Shown here piece after piece: positions 22,760-34,866 of a stretch of DNA of 64,000 bases (position 1 is its first letter; the number at the start of each line of letters is the position of its first letter). The stretch lies in contig OX578145.1 of the NCBI GenBank assembly GCA_951213105.1, forward strand, positions 121,162,425-121,226,424. Reading direction: 5' to 3'. The position numbers and the translations under genes are program-made. The notes below the pieces were generated by a model, which saw nothing but the letters and a program-made list of their open reading frames with translations, searched no databases and had not been told where the DNA came from. Source of the stretch: Amaurobius ferox. Its lineage: Eukaryota; Arthropoda; Arachnida; Araneae; Amaurobiidae.

Positions 22760-23286
22760 CCTAGGAAAAAAAGACCGCCCGGGCCTGAAAATGAACCACA
22801 GGCTTAGACCTCCAGCCAGACCTAGATACTCTATGGCCACCAGAACTGGGAGTTTCCAAGACACTTGTGTGCTCACCTGCGCCGGGATCCACCACATACT
22901 TCCGTATAGCTGAAATGAAAAGTCTAGGCACATTTGCAGATATATCACTACACATTGAACTATTACAAGCAGGGAAAGGCATGAAACACAAATCAAGACC
23001 TGTATGCATTTCTAACACATGATCCTGCAACTGATCTATAACAATACTCTCAAAATCAATCGAATCAGTTAAACTTATATAATATTGATTCTTTGACAAA
23101 GTATCAACGACCACGTTTTCGTCCCCAGAATATATCTAATACAGTCTGTAAAATGACTGACCATTTCCAATGTCGAACCTGTCGAGTAGAAGCATCAACC
23201 ATTAATACCTTCGGTACCCCCGGAGCAGGAAATACAGGAAAAGTTATATCGGAAATTCCGCGGCTAAACAGATAGGAAGTGCTCAC
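22760..23286 (-). pseudogene. Gypsy pol remnants (RNase H region and post-integrase tail)
   Basis: Short minus-strand frames contain 'GVPKVLMVDAST' (start of the RNase H domain, catalytic Asp) and 'VVDTLSKNQYYIS', which corresponds to the end of RNase H in gypsy elements (usual form VADALSR). The final tail is Arg/Ser-rich. The regions between these are deleted or frameshifted. Several stops show that it is dead. Confidence 0.65.
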
Positions 23287-23289
23287 TAA

Positions 23290-24030
23290 GCCCGACCAAT
23301 AGGTTTATCCACAATAGTTACATGGAGAAATACATTTACGAGCTTTTCCTTTAAATTTATCATGATACCAGCAGAACCCATCAGCACGCGAACCTCATGA
23401 AGAACTTTTCCTTCTGCGTCCGAAACTGTTACTTTCAGCATGAACAGTTTCAGACTTAGAAACGGAACTTAGCTCACGGATTACATGTTTAGCTCAGCCA
23501 AAACTGTCCTGCTTACTTCCATTCCGAACTATCTCTCGAAATGTTCGAGATTACTGCAGTATCTCTGGACAAACACTAGGTATCTGCTGAACCCAAGCCG
23601 GTAGTCTTTGCATCCACAAGGTACGCAATGCGCTTTTACTAAGCTTACCGCCGTTTAAATCCTTCATTTCGCATAATAATTGAGAAGGGCTTTGATCGCT
23701 TAAATGCAAGACATTCAGAAGCAATCTTAATTTTGAGTCCTCGTTCTGCTCATAAAAAGTCAAAATACGTGCTTTTAATGTCTGATAAGCTTCCTCAGCA
23801 GAGGGGTTTAAAATGATATTGGGAACACATTTCAAAATTCGCGTATCAAGAGCCGAGACAACCGAATGAAATTTTATCAAATCCACTGGAAATACCCACC
23901 TTCATAAATTGCGATTCTATTTGAGCGAATCATAAAACAGGATCAGTTTCCAAAAGCCAGGTGCCTTAAAAGCTACCCTACAAAGATCTGACCGTTCCGG
24001 TTGTGTTCGTGCCGAACCTGAACCCTTTCC
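23290..24030 (-). pseudogene. Gypsy gag remnant
   Basis: The best frame (23886-23551) shows 'LIKFHSVVSALDTRIL', 'IILNPSAEEAYQTLKARIL', 'LRLLLNVLHLSDQSPSQLL' and 'LRTLWMQRLPAWVQQI'. This is the gag core typical of arthropod-type gypsy elements. Upstream, in another frame, 'VAFKAPGFWK' gives the N-terminal part. Downstream, 'CWYHDKFKGKARKC' is a zinc-knuckle-like end. At least two frameshifts break it. Confidence 0.75.
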
Positions 24031-24265
24031 TGGGCTACGCTATTTCCCGGCATATTTACCGATCTAGCATAACCCATAATTCAGAAATACTTATAAAAAA
24101 AAAAATATTCAACACGATTCCAAGATTTTTGCGAATCCGCTAAGTCAAACTTTTACAACCTGTTTGCGAGCCTACACGTTACAATAACCCAGAGAATAAC
24201 CTACCACTCGAACATGTAAATGACGAGATAATAGTAAGAAACAATTTCAAAATACTACATATATA

Positions 24266-24322
24266 TGTTACCGTGAAAGACCGAAATTTGGAGAATGTCG
24301 ACTTTCACCGGTGAATGTCAAC
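24266..24322 (+). repeat. Left terminal inverted repeat of the Ginger-like element
   Basis: It starts 'tgttaccgtgaaagaccg' and pairs with 26977-27032. An adjacent 18-base palindrome, 'gtgaatgtcaacattcac' (24311-24328), overlaps its inner end. Related half-sites recur near 24387-24425. Confidence 0.88.
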
Positions 24323-24329
24323 ATTCACA

Positions 24330-25049
24330 TAGTCGCTTGGTGTATGTCCAAAATTTTTGCCAAATATCCTTATTTCTCACTTACACCGGCAAATGTCGAC
24401 ATTCACCATGCACTAATGGTGAATGTTGAATATGTTGGAGGATTGCATTTTCTTCTCCGTATTTTAGGCGCGAAAAAACGTCACAAGGGTGACGTAACTT
24501 TTTTGCCTCGCTTGCTGAGAGGAGTGATCAATCACGGTGAGGAGAGGGGTTCGTCACTCTGTAGAGGAGTTTTAACTGCGGGACTAACCCCGGAGAATTT
24601 AAATGCCGTGGTAGTTTTAAAGGGCATCCCGGCATTTGTTTTTTTGGACATGTAACTTTAGATTCTAGCGAGAGAAGAAGAAGGGATGCTCGATATTACT
24701 TGCCTTCTTAATAATGATAACAGTTGTAGTACTTGGATAAATATTAAGCATTAAGATTTTAGTTTTAAGTTCAGTCAATAAAGAACTTTGCATTTATACC
24801 GTATATGTCAAAATAGGAGAAAGCTTAAGTAACAGCACATGTAAATAAACTGTTGAACTTAAAACAAACAGTACATTCTAAATGAGAAAAGAAAATAATA
24901 CCAATAAAAAACTTACTTAATTATGTGACTGAAATCTTATTTATTGCAACAACTTAAACTTTTATGACACTTTGAATTGCAATTGGGAGTTGGCTTTTGC
25001 TAACTTTCCTTCCCGGCCGTCCAAATAGATACTCTAAGTCCTCTGGACG
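24330..25049. other. Non-coding left arm of the Ginger-like transposon
   Basis: The plus-strand frame 24311-24655 begins inside the terminal repeat and has no family resemblance. No supported gene is seen. Palindromic sites 'gtcgacattcacc' and 'ggtgaatgt' lie near 24395-24426. Confidence 0.5.
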
Positions 25050-26672
25050 ATTCGGACGGCCTGGGGCTTTCACTTTGAATTGCACAAGAGTCCCTTGCTT
25101 TTACAACTGCATTTAGTTGTGAAACACTTCCTTTTGCAATGACAGCGTGCATAGCCTTGCCCTCCACTTCTCGAATTAGCTGCAGCTGCTTCTCTCAGCG
25201 ACATTTCTTGAGAAGAAATCTCAGCTATGGAAAGTAACTTTTCTTTACAAATTACGAACTGATTACGGGTATAAAGCTACTTGAGGGTACCATTTTTATT
25301 TGCCAGTTTATAAAAGTCAGAGTCTTCTATTCCAACAACAACTGCCAACACATTTCTGTCACCTGTACGACCACGGTCGACATCAGGGACTTGTATTCGT
25401 ACGGTATCACCAATTTGAGCAGGAGGAATTTTTTTTTTAGGTTTGTAACATTTTCGTTGCTTGAAGTAGGAGATTCTCTTTCGCGGCCGATCTTTTTATA
25501 GAAATAAACTCGTGTTGTTCAGTCAGGGCTTGATATGAAGACGTGGTAGGTTGCAGGTCCTCTTCAATATTTCTCTTTGGAATATGGTTTTCGGTATGAC
25601 CATTGCTCAAATTTTCTTCAACAGTATTAACAGTTTCTTCAAGCTGTTCTTCGGTTTCAAAAGTATTAGCAATTTCTTCGAGTTGTTTTTCGGTTTCAAT
25701 ATTTGCAATTTGTTCGCCAGGCAAAAAAGACGATGCCATGCCTCTTTCTGGTTTAATGCCAAACATGGCTTCATAAGGACTTTGGCGTATTTCTTCGTGG
25801 TATGTTGTTTTCTTGGCAAACTGAACAAAGGGCAAACCATCTGACCATTTATTTGTATCGTTATCGTTCATCCATGCAGTTAACATATTCTGTATATTCT
25901 GATTAGCCCTTTCAACTGAGCCTTGTTTTTGACTATGACGAGGCTTTCCATGAACTATCTTAACATCTTTCCACATAGCGCATAGTTCGGATATGACTTG
26001 ATTACTGAATTCCCTACCATTATCTGAATGCAATATAGTTAGAGCACCAAATGTTAAAAATATTTTAAGAAGGTGATACGCTACTTCTTCAGCTGTCTTA
26101 GTTTTCAATGGTCGTAGCTGGACAAACTTAGTTAAATGATCTTGATACACCATTATGAACTTATATTCACCATCCCTGTGTGACTGCAGGTCTATCAGAT
26201 CAACTTGACATCTTGAGTTTAACTCAGAACTGACCATTGGTTTCACAACCATACCTTTCTTAGGTGCGCTATGTTTCATTTGACATTGTGTACATAAATT
26301 TAAATACAACATTACAACTTCATATGTAATATTTTTGTATTTAACTTGCAAATCTTTAAGCATACGTGTTTTTCCACCGTGGCCTATTCTGGTGCGAGTT
26401 TCAAATAGTATACTGAACAATTCATCATTGGTAACACAATACTGTATATTCGTTTCTCCTGGTTTTAATGATGCAATTAACTTCTCTTCATCATTAATTT
26501 TTAAAACGTCAAAACGTCTTAATCGTCTGTAATCCAAACGTGTGCTGCACTTAGTTTCAGCAGAAATCACTTCAGAAAGTATTTTAGAGTACTTTTCTTG
26601 AGAAAAATAAAAACAATTGTCTTCTCGTTTACCCGCAATTAATACATTTAACTTTTCAAAAAAAGAGGTCAC
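25050..26672 (-). pseudogene. Ginger/KRBA2-like integrase-transposase
   Basis: The main frame (26672-25437, 411 codons) shows a zinc-finger-like 'HGGKTRMLKDL' and 'LCTQCQMK', then the integrase core with 'RCQVDLIDLQS' (first Asp), 'TILHSDNGREFSN' (second Asp) and 'SQKQGSVERANQNIQ' (Glu), i.e. a complete DDE triad. 'SPYEAMFGIKPERG' follows. After the stop at 25437 another frame continues with 'IGDTVRIQVPDVDRGRTGDR', a single TAG, and a Cys-rich tail ('GYARCHCKRKCFTTKCSCK', 'LLCNSKC') typical of KRBA2-like proteins. The gene is therefore nearly whole, broken by one frameshift and one stop. It would cut and join the terminal repeats. Confidence 0.88.
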
Positions 26673-26976
26673 GATTCACTGCAGTATCCATTCAATATAA
26701 ATTAGGGTATTGGATAAAAAAATAAAATTTTCCGAAAACGTTGCGCGCACCATCAAACCTTGCATAAGACTGACAAACAGTAATGTTCCAGAGTATAACA
26801 AATACATGCCACATAACTTTAGTCGCAGCAGAACAAAGGATTTACCTCTCTGTTGACCTCGGCTTCTCTTTTCGACCTCCACCAGAGCATATCTGTGCTT
26901 GTCGACATACACCGGTGGTCCGAATGCACAAGAATAGAATCAAATATTCGGTCTTTCACCGGCGTATTTGGTATGT

Positions 26977-27032
26977 GTTGACATTCACCGCTGAAAGTCG
27001 ACATTCCCCAATTTCGGTCTTTCACAGTAACA
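26977..27032 (-). repeat. Right terminal inverted repeat of the Ginger-like element
   Basis: Reverse complement of the left repeat with a few substitutions and one indel. It ends 'cagtaaca' at 27032 next to 'tata'. Confidence 0.88.
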
Positions 27033-27650
27033 TATATACAACATGCAAAAACAATCGTTTCTGTATAAAACACTATCCGGGACAAAGCAAGACCTCATTA
27101 AAAGATATTAAATATGGTAAAATACATTAATTATGTCAACTGTATAAAATTAACAACCTAAGTTTAAATATCTACAGCTTCTAATCTGGCAAGCGCTCAA
27201 TATACACATTCAATTTACTTTATTAAATGCTCATCGAACCTATGTATCACATACTTAAAAAAACTAGTCTACATATCCCAAAAGTATGTAATATATACGA
27301 TACATTATGTCAAAAAACCTCGCATACAAGACAGGTCATTAAATGCATATCAAACTTTCACCTACCTAAATTCTTTCCAGAAGATTTCAGTTGAGAAAAC
27401 AAGAATCAAGCTCCGCACAGAACTCGCTCCACTGCAGCTGAACTGGCAACACTGGTGCCGAAAACACAGGTGCCGGTATGTAAATTCCAATCGTCTGCAC
27501 AACTTGCATCAGAACGAGCCACCTCTGGTCACAAACGGAGTAGAATCAAAACGAGTCGCATATTTTCACGTCTAGTCACCACTTTAGGCGATGTGAGGGG
27601 CGAGTTGCGTCAGAAGGAGTCGCATCCTTTCACGTCCAATCACCACTTTG
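27033..27650 (-). other. Gypsy leader region between LTR and nested transposon
   Basis: On the minus strand it begins next to the 5' LTR with 'tggtgattggacgtgaa', where gypsy elements carry the primer-binding site and leader. Repeated 'atgcgactc' phrases occur near 27560 and 27625. No intact gag start was found. Confidence 0.5.
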
Positions 27651-28118
27651 GGCGATGGTGTGTCACCACTTTGGTTTGGTAGTTTGGAGTATCCATCTTT
27701 ATGTAGTCGACCCGCCCTCTCTAGGTCCGTGGCAAGAAATGAGACGTCAACCACGCAATACTTGAAATACTTGCTAACGGTTGCGTATGTTGCTTGATGC
27801 ACTCGCTCGTACAATAAAACTCTACACGTTTAGAAACTTAACATTTTAATAACACTAAACTTTAACACAATAAATAATATATTACATTACGTGCTGTACT
27901 TAAGATGTTACAGCGTAATTGATCTAAGATAATGCATGCACATAGTTGAGCAAAGAGTTGGAACCCGCGAGGCGCTGGGCGACGACGAAGCTGAAGTTAA
28001 CTACGAAGCTGAAGTTGTGGCGGTTGCAGAGTCTTAAATAACGAACTGCAGACATGCGCATTACCGCATTCACAGGATCGCAGAATCTGTGTAGTCCCGC
28101 AGCAAAGGTGACGCCACA
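27651..28118 (-). repeat. LTR of gypsy element (5' LTR)
   Basis: It matches the left LTR over its whole length, ending 'gtgacgccaca' at 28118. It differs by substitutions and a small insertion near 27985-28010 ('gacgaagctgaagttaac'). Confidence 0.85.
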
Positions 28119-28909
28119 CACTAACATCAAATTAAATAAAGAACATAAACTTAAATTAAATCACTTTTAGAACCCGTCTTATAGCGAAGCAAATAGCACC
28201 ACTGCATCCGGTTTGCTATTATTGAAGTTCAGCAGCAAAGAATTGTTGTTAATTATAGAAATATGTAAATATATGTAAGGCAAAATATCTCCTATGGGTT
28301 GGTTTGCCTGACTTGTACAGTTAAAGAAAACTCCATTAACTTGAAAAATCTTCCATTTCAACCAACGGTTATTCTAAGTGGAGCTGTGATTAATTAAAAC
28401 ACTGAGACATTTGTTCTCAATCTTTCGAATCCTTAGCCGCACAAATTTTCTGACTACAAAGGAAAACTGCTTTGATTTAATATTTTCATTAAATGACATC
28501 CATCAGCATGAAATTTGTCCTCGCTATAAAATTTTGCCTCCTACCGAGATATTTAACTATTGTCAGTATTTATGTTTTAACATGCTCATTATAGTCAGTG
28601 TGTATCTTTTTTTCAATTTTCTACGATTATAATTATAATAGCATAAACAGAAATTATCCTTTACCCCCTTTATCATGTACAAATAGCTCTAATTTAAGTA
28701 CCAATTCTACTGGATCAAGATTATGAAATTATTTTTCACCTGTCTTAAAAGCAAAGAACAACGAAAATATCTTAAGAAGTACTTGAAAGTATCCCTCTTG
28801 TAAAGCTCGATCATTTTGTTAATCTATTGTTTTCTTTTATGTTTGTATTCCTACTACCTGTATCTAGTCTATTTTGTTGCAAATTTTTTGCTTTGCAATA
28901 ACTGTTAAT
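28119..28909. other. No gene recognised
   Basis: Only short frames without family resemblance. Part may belong to the LINE whose tail lies at 28910-29062, but the upstream LINE sequence is too decayed to call. Confidence 0.4.
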
Positions 28910-29062
28910 CTTATACTAGAGTGCTGCCAGTTTATGGAACATTCAGCCCCACTTAAAGCACTTTTACACACAGTTTCTAACCACAATGTCATGCATTAGC
29001 TTATAAGACTGTAATTGTTCATATTGTGGAGCAAAATAAAGTTTATAATTATTATTATTATA
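28910..29062 (+). pseudogene. LINE 3' tail fragment
   Basis: A short frame reading 'AASLWNIQPHLKHFYTQF' resembles the final residues of many non-LTR elements (pattern A-x-x-WN-x-LP near the C-terminus). It is followed by 'aataaagtt' and an (ATT)n tail at 29046-29060. Only the last few dozen codons survive. Confidence 0.55.
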
Positions 29063-31984
29063 CATTTTATATAGTTTAAGAACACATTTTTCTTCATTCT
29101 CTTATTTTTTTAAACATTATGGTTATTTTTAATGAAGTTTATTTATATAAATCAAATTGCAAAAGTGATTTTTAAACATTTTGTAATTTACATTTATTTT
29201 GACTTAATTCAAGAGAAAGAATGAAAACATTAAATGTATGTATAAAATATCTGTATTTTATTGTAAAAACTTTTTATTGTAAAAGCAAAAACATTAAGTT
29301 TCTATAATCATATATGCGTAGATAAATGAAAAACACCTCAGGAGAGTAAAGTCTTTGGAGTTGTTGTTCTGTAATACTCGTATTACTCACAAATTTTTGA
29401 ACAATTTCTATTTGCACTACACTCTAAAAGCTAAGCACAAAATTCATATTTTTAGATAAGAACACCTGCATTGGTTTTATCGCGTGAAACTTGCTGTGTT
29501 CCTCGAGTAGAATATGCAAATATTAAAACATGTGCCCTTCAAATTATTGAATTCGCTCCAACAATGCAAATTAGGAATTCGGTGAAAAGATATGCGTTTG
29601 TGTCTAAGGATTTTATTACAAGAACACTTTGTACTGAACGTTGGAATAGTTATCTACTTTAGCATTGTTGTATGCCACAGATAGCATACAACTGGCAATG
29701 ATCGAGAGGAGTGGTTAGGCGGTCAATTGACGTGATACGATGCCAACAGTGATCACGGCCGTAAGGAATTCTCCTCGGGCGGATTCTCTATCAAACTCCA
29801 CGTAATGGAACAGCTTTGGACGTGGTTGATTTTCTTTTTATCATACTTGCGTTGTGTCTAAATATCTTGGATGTCCGAATGAAGGTGAAAACAGTGACGA
29901 TACAGTTTGGAATACGGAAGTGTTGGAAGTTCGAATGACCAGGCAGATATATTCCATAAAAATAATTACTTCTTTATTTCTGTCGAAACATAAATATTCA
30001 TCTCATAGAATCAATAGCTTTTCTCCACGAAAAGACGATAAACATTAACATTCATGAATCAGGTCATATTTCCGTTCCACAATTAGAATTACTCGACATC
30101 TCATAATTTCATTCATATTTACCAATTCCATTTAAGTCTTGAAAGAAAACGCGGCATTTTATTATTACTTCAATTATTCTTAATAATTCAATTTAGAAAA
30201 TACAATTAATTTATAATAAGGCATTTTCGATTTCATGCCGAGCCTCGCGGGCTAAACACGTCTTATCTCCGTGGTATTACATCGCCAACTGAAACTAATC
30301 ACCAAAAACAGATATAAGCCTCTTTAATGTTATTACGCGGTCATGACGCAAGAAGTTCCCATGTTAAAGAATATGAAATGCATATACGAAGTACATGTAC
30401 AATAGCGCGTGACAAATTACTACGCCAAGGTTTAACGAAACTGGCGGGAAATATCCAAAAGGCCGAAATACAGAAATGGCGCTTTATCAATTTGGAATAA
30501 ATTTTCAAGAACAAGTTTTAGAATCGAAAGTAAATTAGAATTCGCCGATAGGTAAATTTTGAAAGAGAATAATTAATAAACAAGGGGCATGCATTTCATA
30601 ACAGCATGACGCTGAGAAAACGTATAAAGAGTCACAACGGTGGCGTACTGTTAGGAGATTTGAGGCTGTATAATCTATTACATAGCTGACGAATTTCTTT
30701 TGTGGGCACAATTTCAAACTAACGGAACCTTCACTTGACTCGTTTCAGGACGCCCTAGGTTCGCAACACTTTAAAATGACTGGTATCCAATTACTGGCAA
30801 GGCGTAGCACCAATTTTACAAACTGTTGCTATACTTAGTATAGAAAACTTCGTAAAGTTAGTAAAGTGAGTATGGCAGCAGTGTACCACAGAAGGACCGA
30901 CATCTACCAGTTACGGTGAGACGAAGGGTACATACTAGCGGGCTCTATGCACAGATAACAAAAGTTTACCACAGATACCAAAAGCACATTTACAGTTCTG
31001 TCGTTGTGGGGAAAATTCCATAAAGAAGCTCTCCACATACCTAGTTGGACAAACAGGGTTTTCTGTCTATTCTGACAAAATTATTCCAAAACAAATTCCT
31101 CAAATGAGAAAAAAGCTAATTACAAATTGATTTAGAATTTTAAATAAATTAATCTAAATAACACCCCATGTATCTGACCGTAAAAGATAAATCACTTAAA
31201 GTTTGTGATGGGCCCGTAATTATGGCCATCGTGATAAGTAAATTAGCATGCATCATAACACCCAAAATTCAAATAAATAAAATGATCTTTATATTCATAA
31301 AATAATTTATTAAAATATCATCATTTTCTAAAGTATCTGTTGGTTAATATTTTGAAAAATGAACAATGTAATGTACCTCTTGAATATTTAATTTATCAAG
31401 TATGTACACACTTCAATGGCGTTTCTAACCAGTCCGTTTGGTAATATAGTAGTATATTTCGAGAATATCAACCTTGTTGACTCTCCAACTGCTTTAATAG
31501 CCTTTATGTCCCTGATCACAAGCATATATGGAGCTCTACTATCATTATGTAATGGCGATTCTACTTTTCTGAAGTCATTAATCGCATTTAGCATTCCTGT
31601 GTAGCCGCACAATTGACCAGAAAAGCCAAGAGAACAAATAATAGTGAAAAGTTTATATCAACCACTAGTTCCCTTCTTATCCGTATATTTGACCAAAAAT
31701 AACTTTTGATCAGCCATCCTTTTTTGCCCAGGATCCATCATTTTGCAAAAGTCATCAGTCTTCAAAATAATAGGATTCAACGTCTATCATGGTTGATCGT
31801 CCTTGCCAAAATTATAGTCGTTGTGCTAGAATTACATTCGATATAAACTCCTCGTGCATCCCATGAAAACTCTTCGAAACCGGCTGTCTTGCATGAATTG
31901 TAAATATAAACTTTATGGATGGAGTAATCAATTATTGCGACCGCTTTGAGTGCCCACGATATTTGAGAATGTCCCCACTGAAGT
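29063..31984. other. No gene recognised
   Basis: About 2.9 kb with short frames only. None has a recognisable motif, and no tandem array or inverted repeat stands out. It could be single-copy intergenic DNA. Confidence 0.5.
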
Positions 31985-32853
31985 ACTTTGAGAGAGCGCC
32001 GTATAATTTTGAAATATCTATAATATGGGCAGCACATGACTTTCCTTATATAATGCAATGAATTTGCTACTTTTACAGTAAAAAAATCTGATGTGGGCAA
32101 CACATGACTTTCCTTATATAATGTAATGAATTTACTACTTTTACAGTAAAAAAATAGGTTTTTCTTATAGTAGATACTAATATTCCTTCCAAGATATTGA
32201 ATTTTCGACAATTAGTCGTCATTTTCATTGATTTAGCGTCATTTTCATCCATTTGGCGAGATTTTCGCTAATTTGGCACCATTTAAAAAAGTCGTCAAGT
32301 TGGCGACATTCCGCCAAATTCGTCGCCAAAATCTCGCCAAGCGTTATGGACGAAGAAATAAGTTGTTCTTACAGAAGATAAATGACTATTAGCGTTCAAA
32401 TACAAAAGTATTACTCAAAGTATCTTTTGTCATGAATGGAACGAGATAGATCCACGAGAATGATGTCATCCAATTTATCGCATGGTATTACACATGAAAA
32501 GTGAACATGTTTCTCAATAGGACATATTTTTTTTTTATTTTATATGACTTTTTGATAATTTTTATGAAAAATGTGCAATATCTCGAGAACGGTTCATGTT
32601 AGCGTTCTGAAATTTACATCAATCGTTTTCTAATGAAAAATTACATAAGAAATGTCTATTTGCGTAACTTTATTAGTGGTTTTGATTTTTTGACGATTTT
32701 TTCAAAATTTTATTCGAAAATTTAGGGGGCTTCTGAGCATTCGATTACGTATAAAAACAACAGGCTTCCAGTGTTTACGGATTGTGATTTTTGTACCAAA
32801 TTTGGTTCGAATCCGTCCATTCGTTCGTCAGTTATCGTCTCCACAGACTCACT

Positions 32854-32901
<48 letters not shown>

Positions 32902-33027
32902 GGCATCACTTCAAAAATGTTTGATTCGTGATCAGGGATGCTTGAAACATGATCTCCCGTCGAAAACTCGATTTCGAATTTTCGACCCCGTCACAATACT
33001 TTCCTTATACAATATGTATATGAGGAA
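31985..33027 (+). repeat. Family R repeat, copy R1, with duplicated head
   Basis: The head 'acatgactttccttatata' occurs twice (about 32034 and 32104), a direct duplication of about 70 bp. The body includes a nested hairpin (32253-32340), the module 'atatctcgagaacggttcat', an internal (CA)n tract (32856-32897) and the tail 'cgaccccgtcacaatac' followed by the terminal hairpin at about 32998-33019. No coding potential is seen. The head and tail share 'actttccttata' in inverted orientation, so the element may be terminal-inverted-repeat-like. Confidence 0.75.
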
Positions 33028-33903
33028 AGTAAAAATAGATTTTTCTAATAGTAGATATTTATATTCTTTCCAAGATATTGAATTTTCGAGTATTAGTCGT
33101 AATTTCCACTGATTTAGCGTCATTTTCATTCATTTGGAGAGATTTTCGTTAATTTGGCAACATTTCAAAAAGTCGCCAAGTTGGCGACATTCCGCCAAAT
33201 TCGTCGCCAAAATCTCGCCAAGAAGTATGGACGAAGAAATAAGTTATTCTTACAACAGACAAATGACTATTGGCGTTCAAATACAAACGTATTACTCAAA
33301 ATATCTTTTTTCATGAATGGAACGAGCTAGATCCACGAGAATGATGTCACCCAATTTATCGTATGGTATTACATATGAAAAGTGAACATGTTTCTCAATA
33401 GGAAATATTTTTTTTTATTTTATGACTTTTTGATAATTTTTTTAAAAATGTGCAATATCTCGAGAACGGTTCATGTTAGCGTTCTAAAATTTATGTCAAT
33501 CGTTTTCAAATAAAAAAATTACATAAGAAATGTCTATTTGCGTAACTTTATTAGTGGTTTTGATTTTTTGACTATTTTTTCAAAATTTCATTCGAAAATT
33601 TTTGGGGGGTTCTGAACATTCGATTGCGTATAAAAACAATAGGCTTCCAGTGTTTACGGATTGTGATTTTTGTACCAAATTTGGTTCGAATCGGTCCATT
33701 CGTTCGTCAGTTATCTTCTCCACAGACTCACTGACACACACACACACATACATACTTTCACACACACACAGACATCACTTCAAAAATGTTTGATTCGTGA
33801 TCAGAGATGCTTGAAACGTGCTCTCCCGTCGAAAACTCGAATTCGAATTTTCGACCCCGTCACAATACTTTCCTTATACATTATGTATATAAGGAAAGTA
33901 AAA
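33028..33903 (+). repeat. Family R repeat, copy R2
   Basis: It follows R1 head to tail and lacks the outer head. It carries the nested hairpin (33133-33221), an internal CA tract (33734-33774) and the terminal hairpin 'actttccttatacatta' / 'tatataaggaaagt' (33868-33900). Confidence 0.78.
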
Positions 33904-34049
33904 ATAGGTTATTACATTCCTTATATACATAATGTATAAGGAAAGTATTGTGACGGGGTCGAAAATTCGAATTCGAGTTTTCGACGGGAGAGCACGTTTC
34001 AAGCATCCGTGATCACGAATCAAACATTTTTGAAGCGATGTCTGTGTGT

Positions 34050-34090
<41 letters not shown>

Positions 34091-34866
34091 GTGTGTGTGT
34101 GAAAGTATGTGTGTGTGTGTGTCAGTGAGTCTGTGGAGACGATAACTGACGAACGAATGGACTGATTCAAACCAAATTTTGGTACAAAAATCACAATCCG
34201 TAAACACTGGAGGCCTATTTCTTTTGTATGCAATCGAATGTTAATAACCCTCCTAAATTTTCGAATGAAATTTTGAAAAATACGTCAAAAAAACAAAACC
34301 ACTAATAAAGTTACGCAAATAGACATTTCTTATGTAATTTGTCATTAGAAAACGATTGACATAGATTTTAGAACGCTAACATGAACCGTTCTCGAGATAT
34401 TGTTCATTTTTTTAAAAAAATTATCAAAAAGTCATATAAAAAAATTTCCTATTGAGAAACATGTTCACTTTTCATATGTAATACCATGCGATAAATTGGG
34501 TTACATCATTCTCATGGAACTAGCTCATTCCATTCATGAAAAAATATACTTTTAGTAATACTTTTGTGTTTGAACGCCAATAGTCATTTATCTGCTGTAA
34601 GAATAACTTATTTCTTAGTGCATAACGCTTGGCGAGATTTTGGCGACGAATTTGGCGGAATGTCGCTAACTTGGCGACTTTTTGAAATGTTGCCAAATTA
34701 ACGAAAATCTCGCCAAATGGATAAAAATGACGACTAATTGTCGAAAATTTAATATCTTGGAAAGAATATTAGTATCTAATATAAGAAAAACCTACTTTTT
34801 TTTACTGTAAAAGTAGTAAATAAATTACATTATATAAGGAAAGTCATGTGTTGCCCACATCAGATT
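33904..34866 (-). repeat. Family R repeat, copy R3 (inverted)
   Basis: It is inverted and joined tail to tail with R2. It begins at the terminal hairpin near 33915, contains a (TG)n tract (34040-34100), and ends with the full head 'aaggaaagtcatgtgttgcc' at about 34839-34858. Confidence 0.78.

Larger units (their letters stand above)
24266..27032 (-). mobile_element. Ginger-like DNA transposon, nested in the gypsy element
   Basis: Terminal inverted repeats of about 57 bp (24266-24322 and 26977-27032) begin TGTTAC and end GTAACA. A 4-bp TATA is present on each side (24262-24265 and 27033-27036), a plausible target-site duplication. The element encodes a retroviral-type integrase with a Cys-rich tail, as expected for Ginger/KRBA2-like transposons. 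It sits inside the gypsy interior and so is younger than it. Confidence 0.88.
22297..28118 (-). mobile_element. Internally deleted Ty3/gypsy LTR retrotransposon with nested transposon
   Basis: Two LTRs of about 450 bp (22297-22751 and 27651-28118) share long stretches such as 'cgacccgccctctctagg' and 'gcgtaattgatctaagataa'. The internal part holds gag (about 24030-23290), RNase H/pol remnants (23286-22760) and a polypurine stretch ('cctagggggag', minus strand) next to the left LTR. Protease, most RT and most integrase are missing. A Ginger-like transposon (24266-27032) splits the interior. A flanking target duplication could not be established. Confidence 0.85.

Noticed and set aside
24311..24655. 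Plus-strand frame of 114 codons at the left end of the Ginger-like element
   Set aside because: It starts inside the terminal inverted repeat and has no family resemblance.
29471..29662. 63-codon frame with several Cys
   Set aside because: No recognisable pattern, no supporting context, and a length expected by chance.
31777..32211. Minus-strand frame of 144 codons
   Set aside because: Its first half is translated from the duplicated head of family R. The rest has no recognisable motif.
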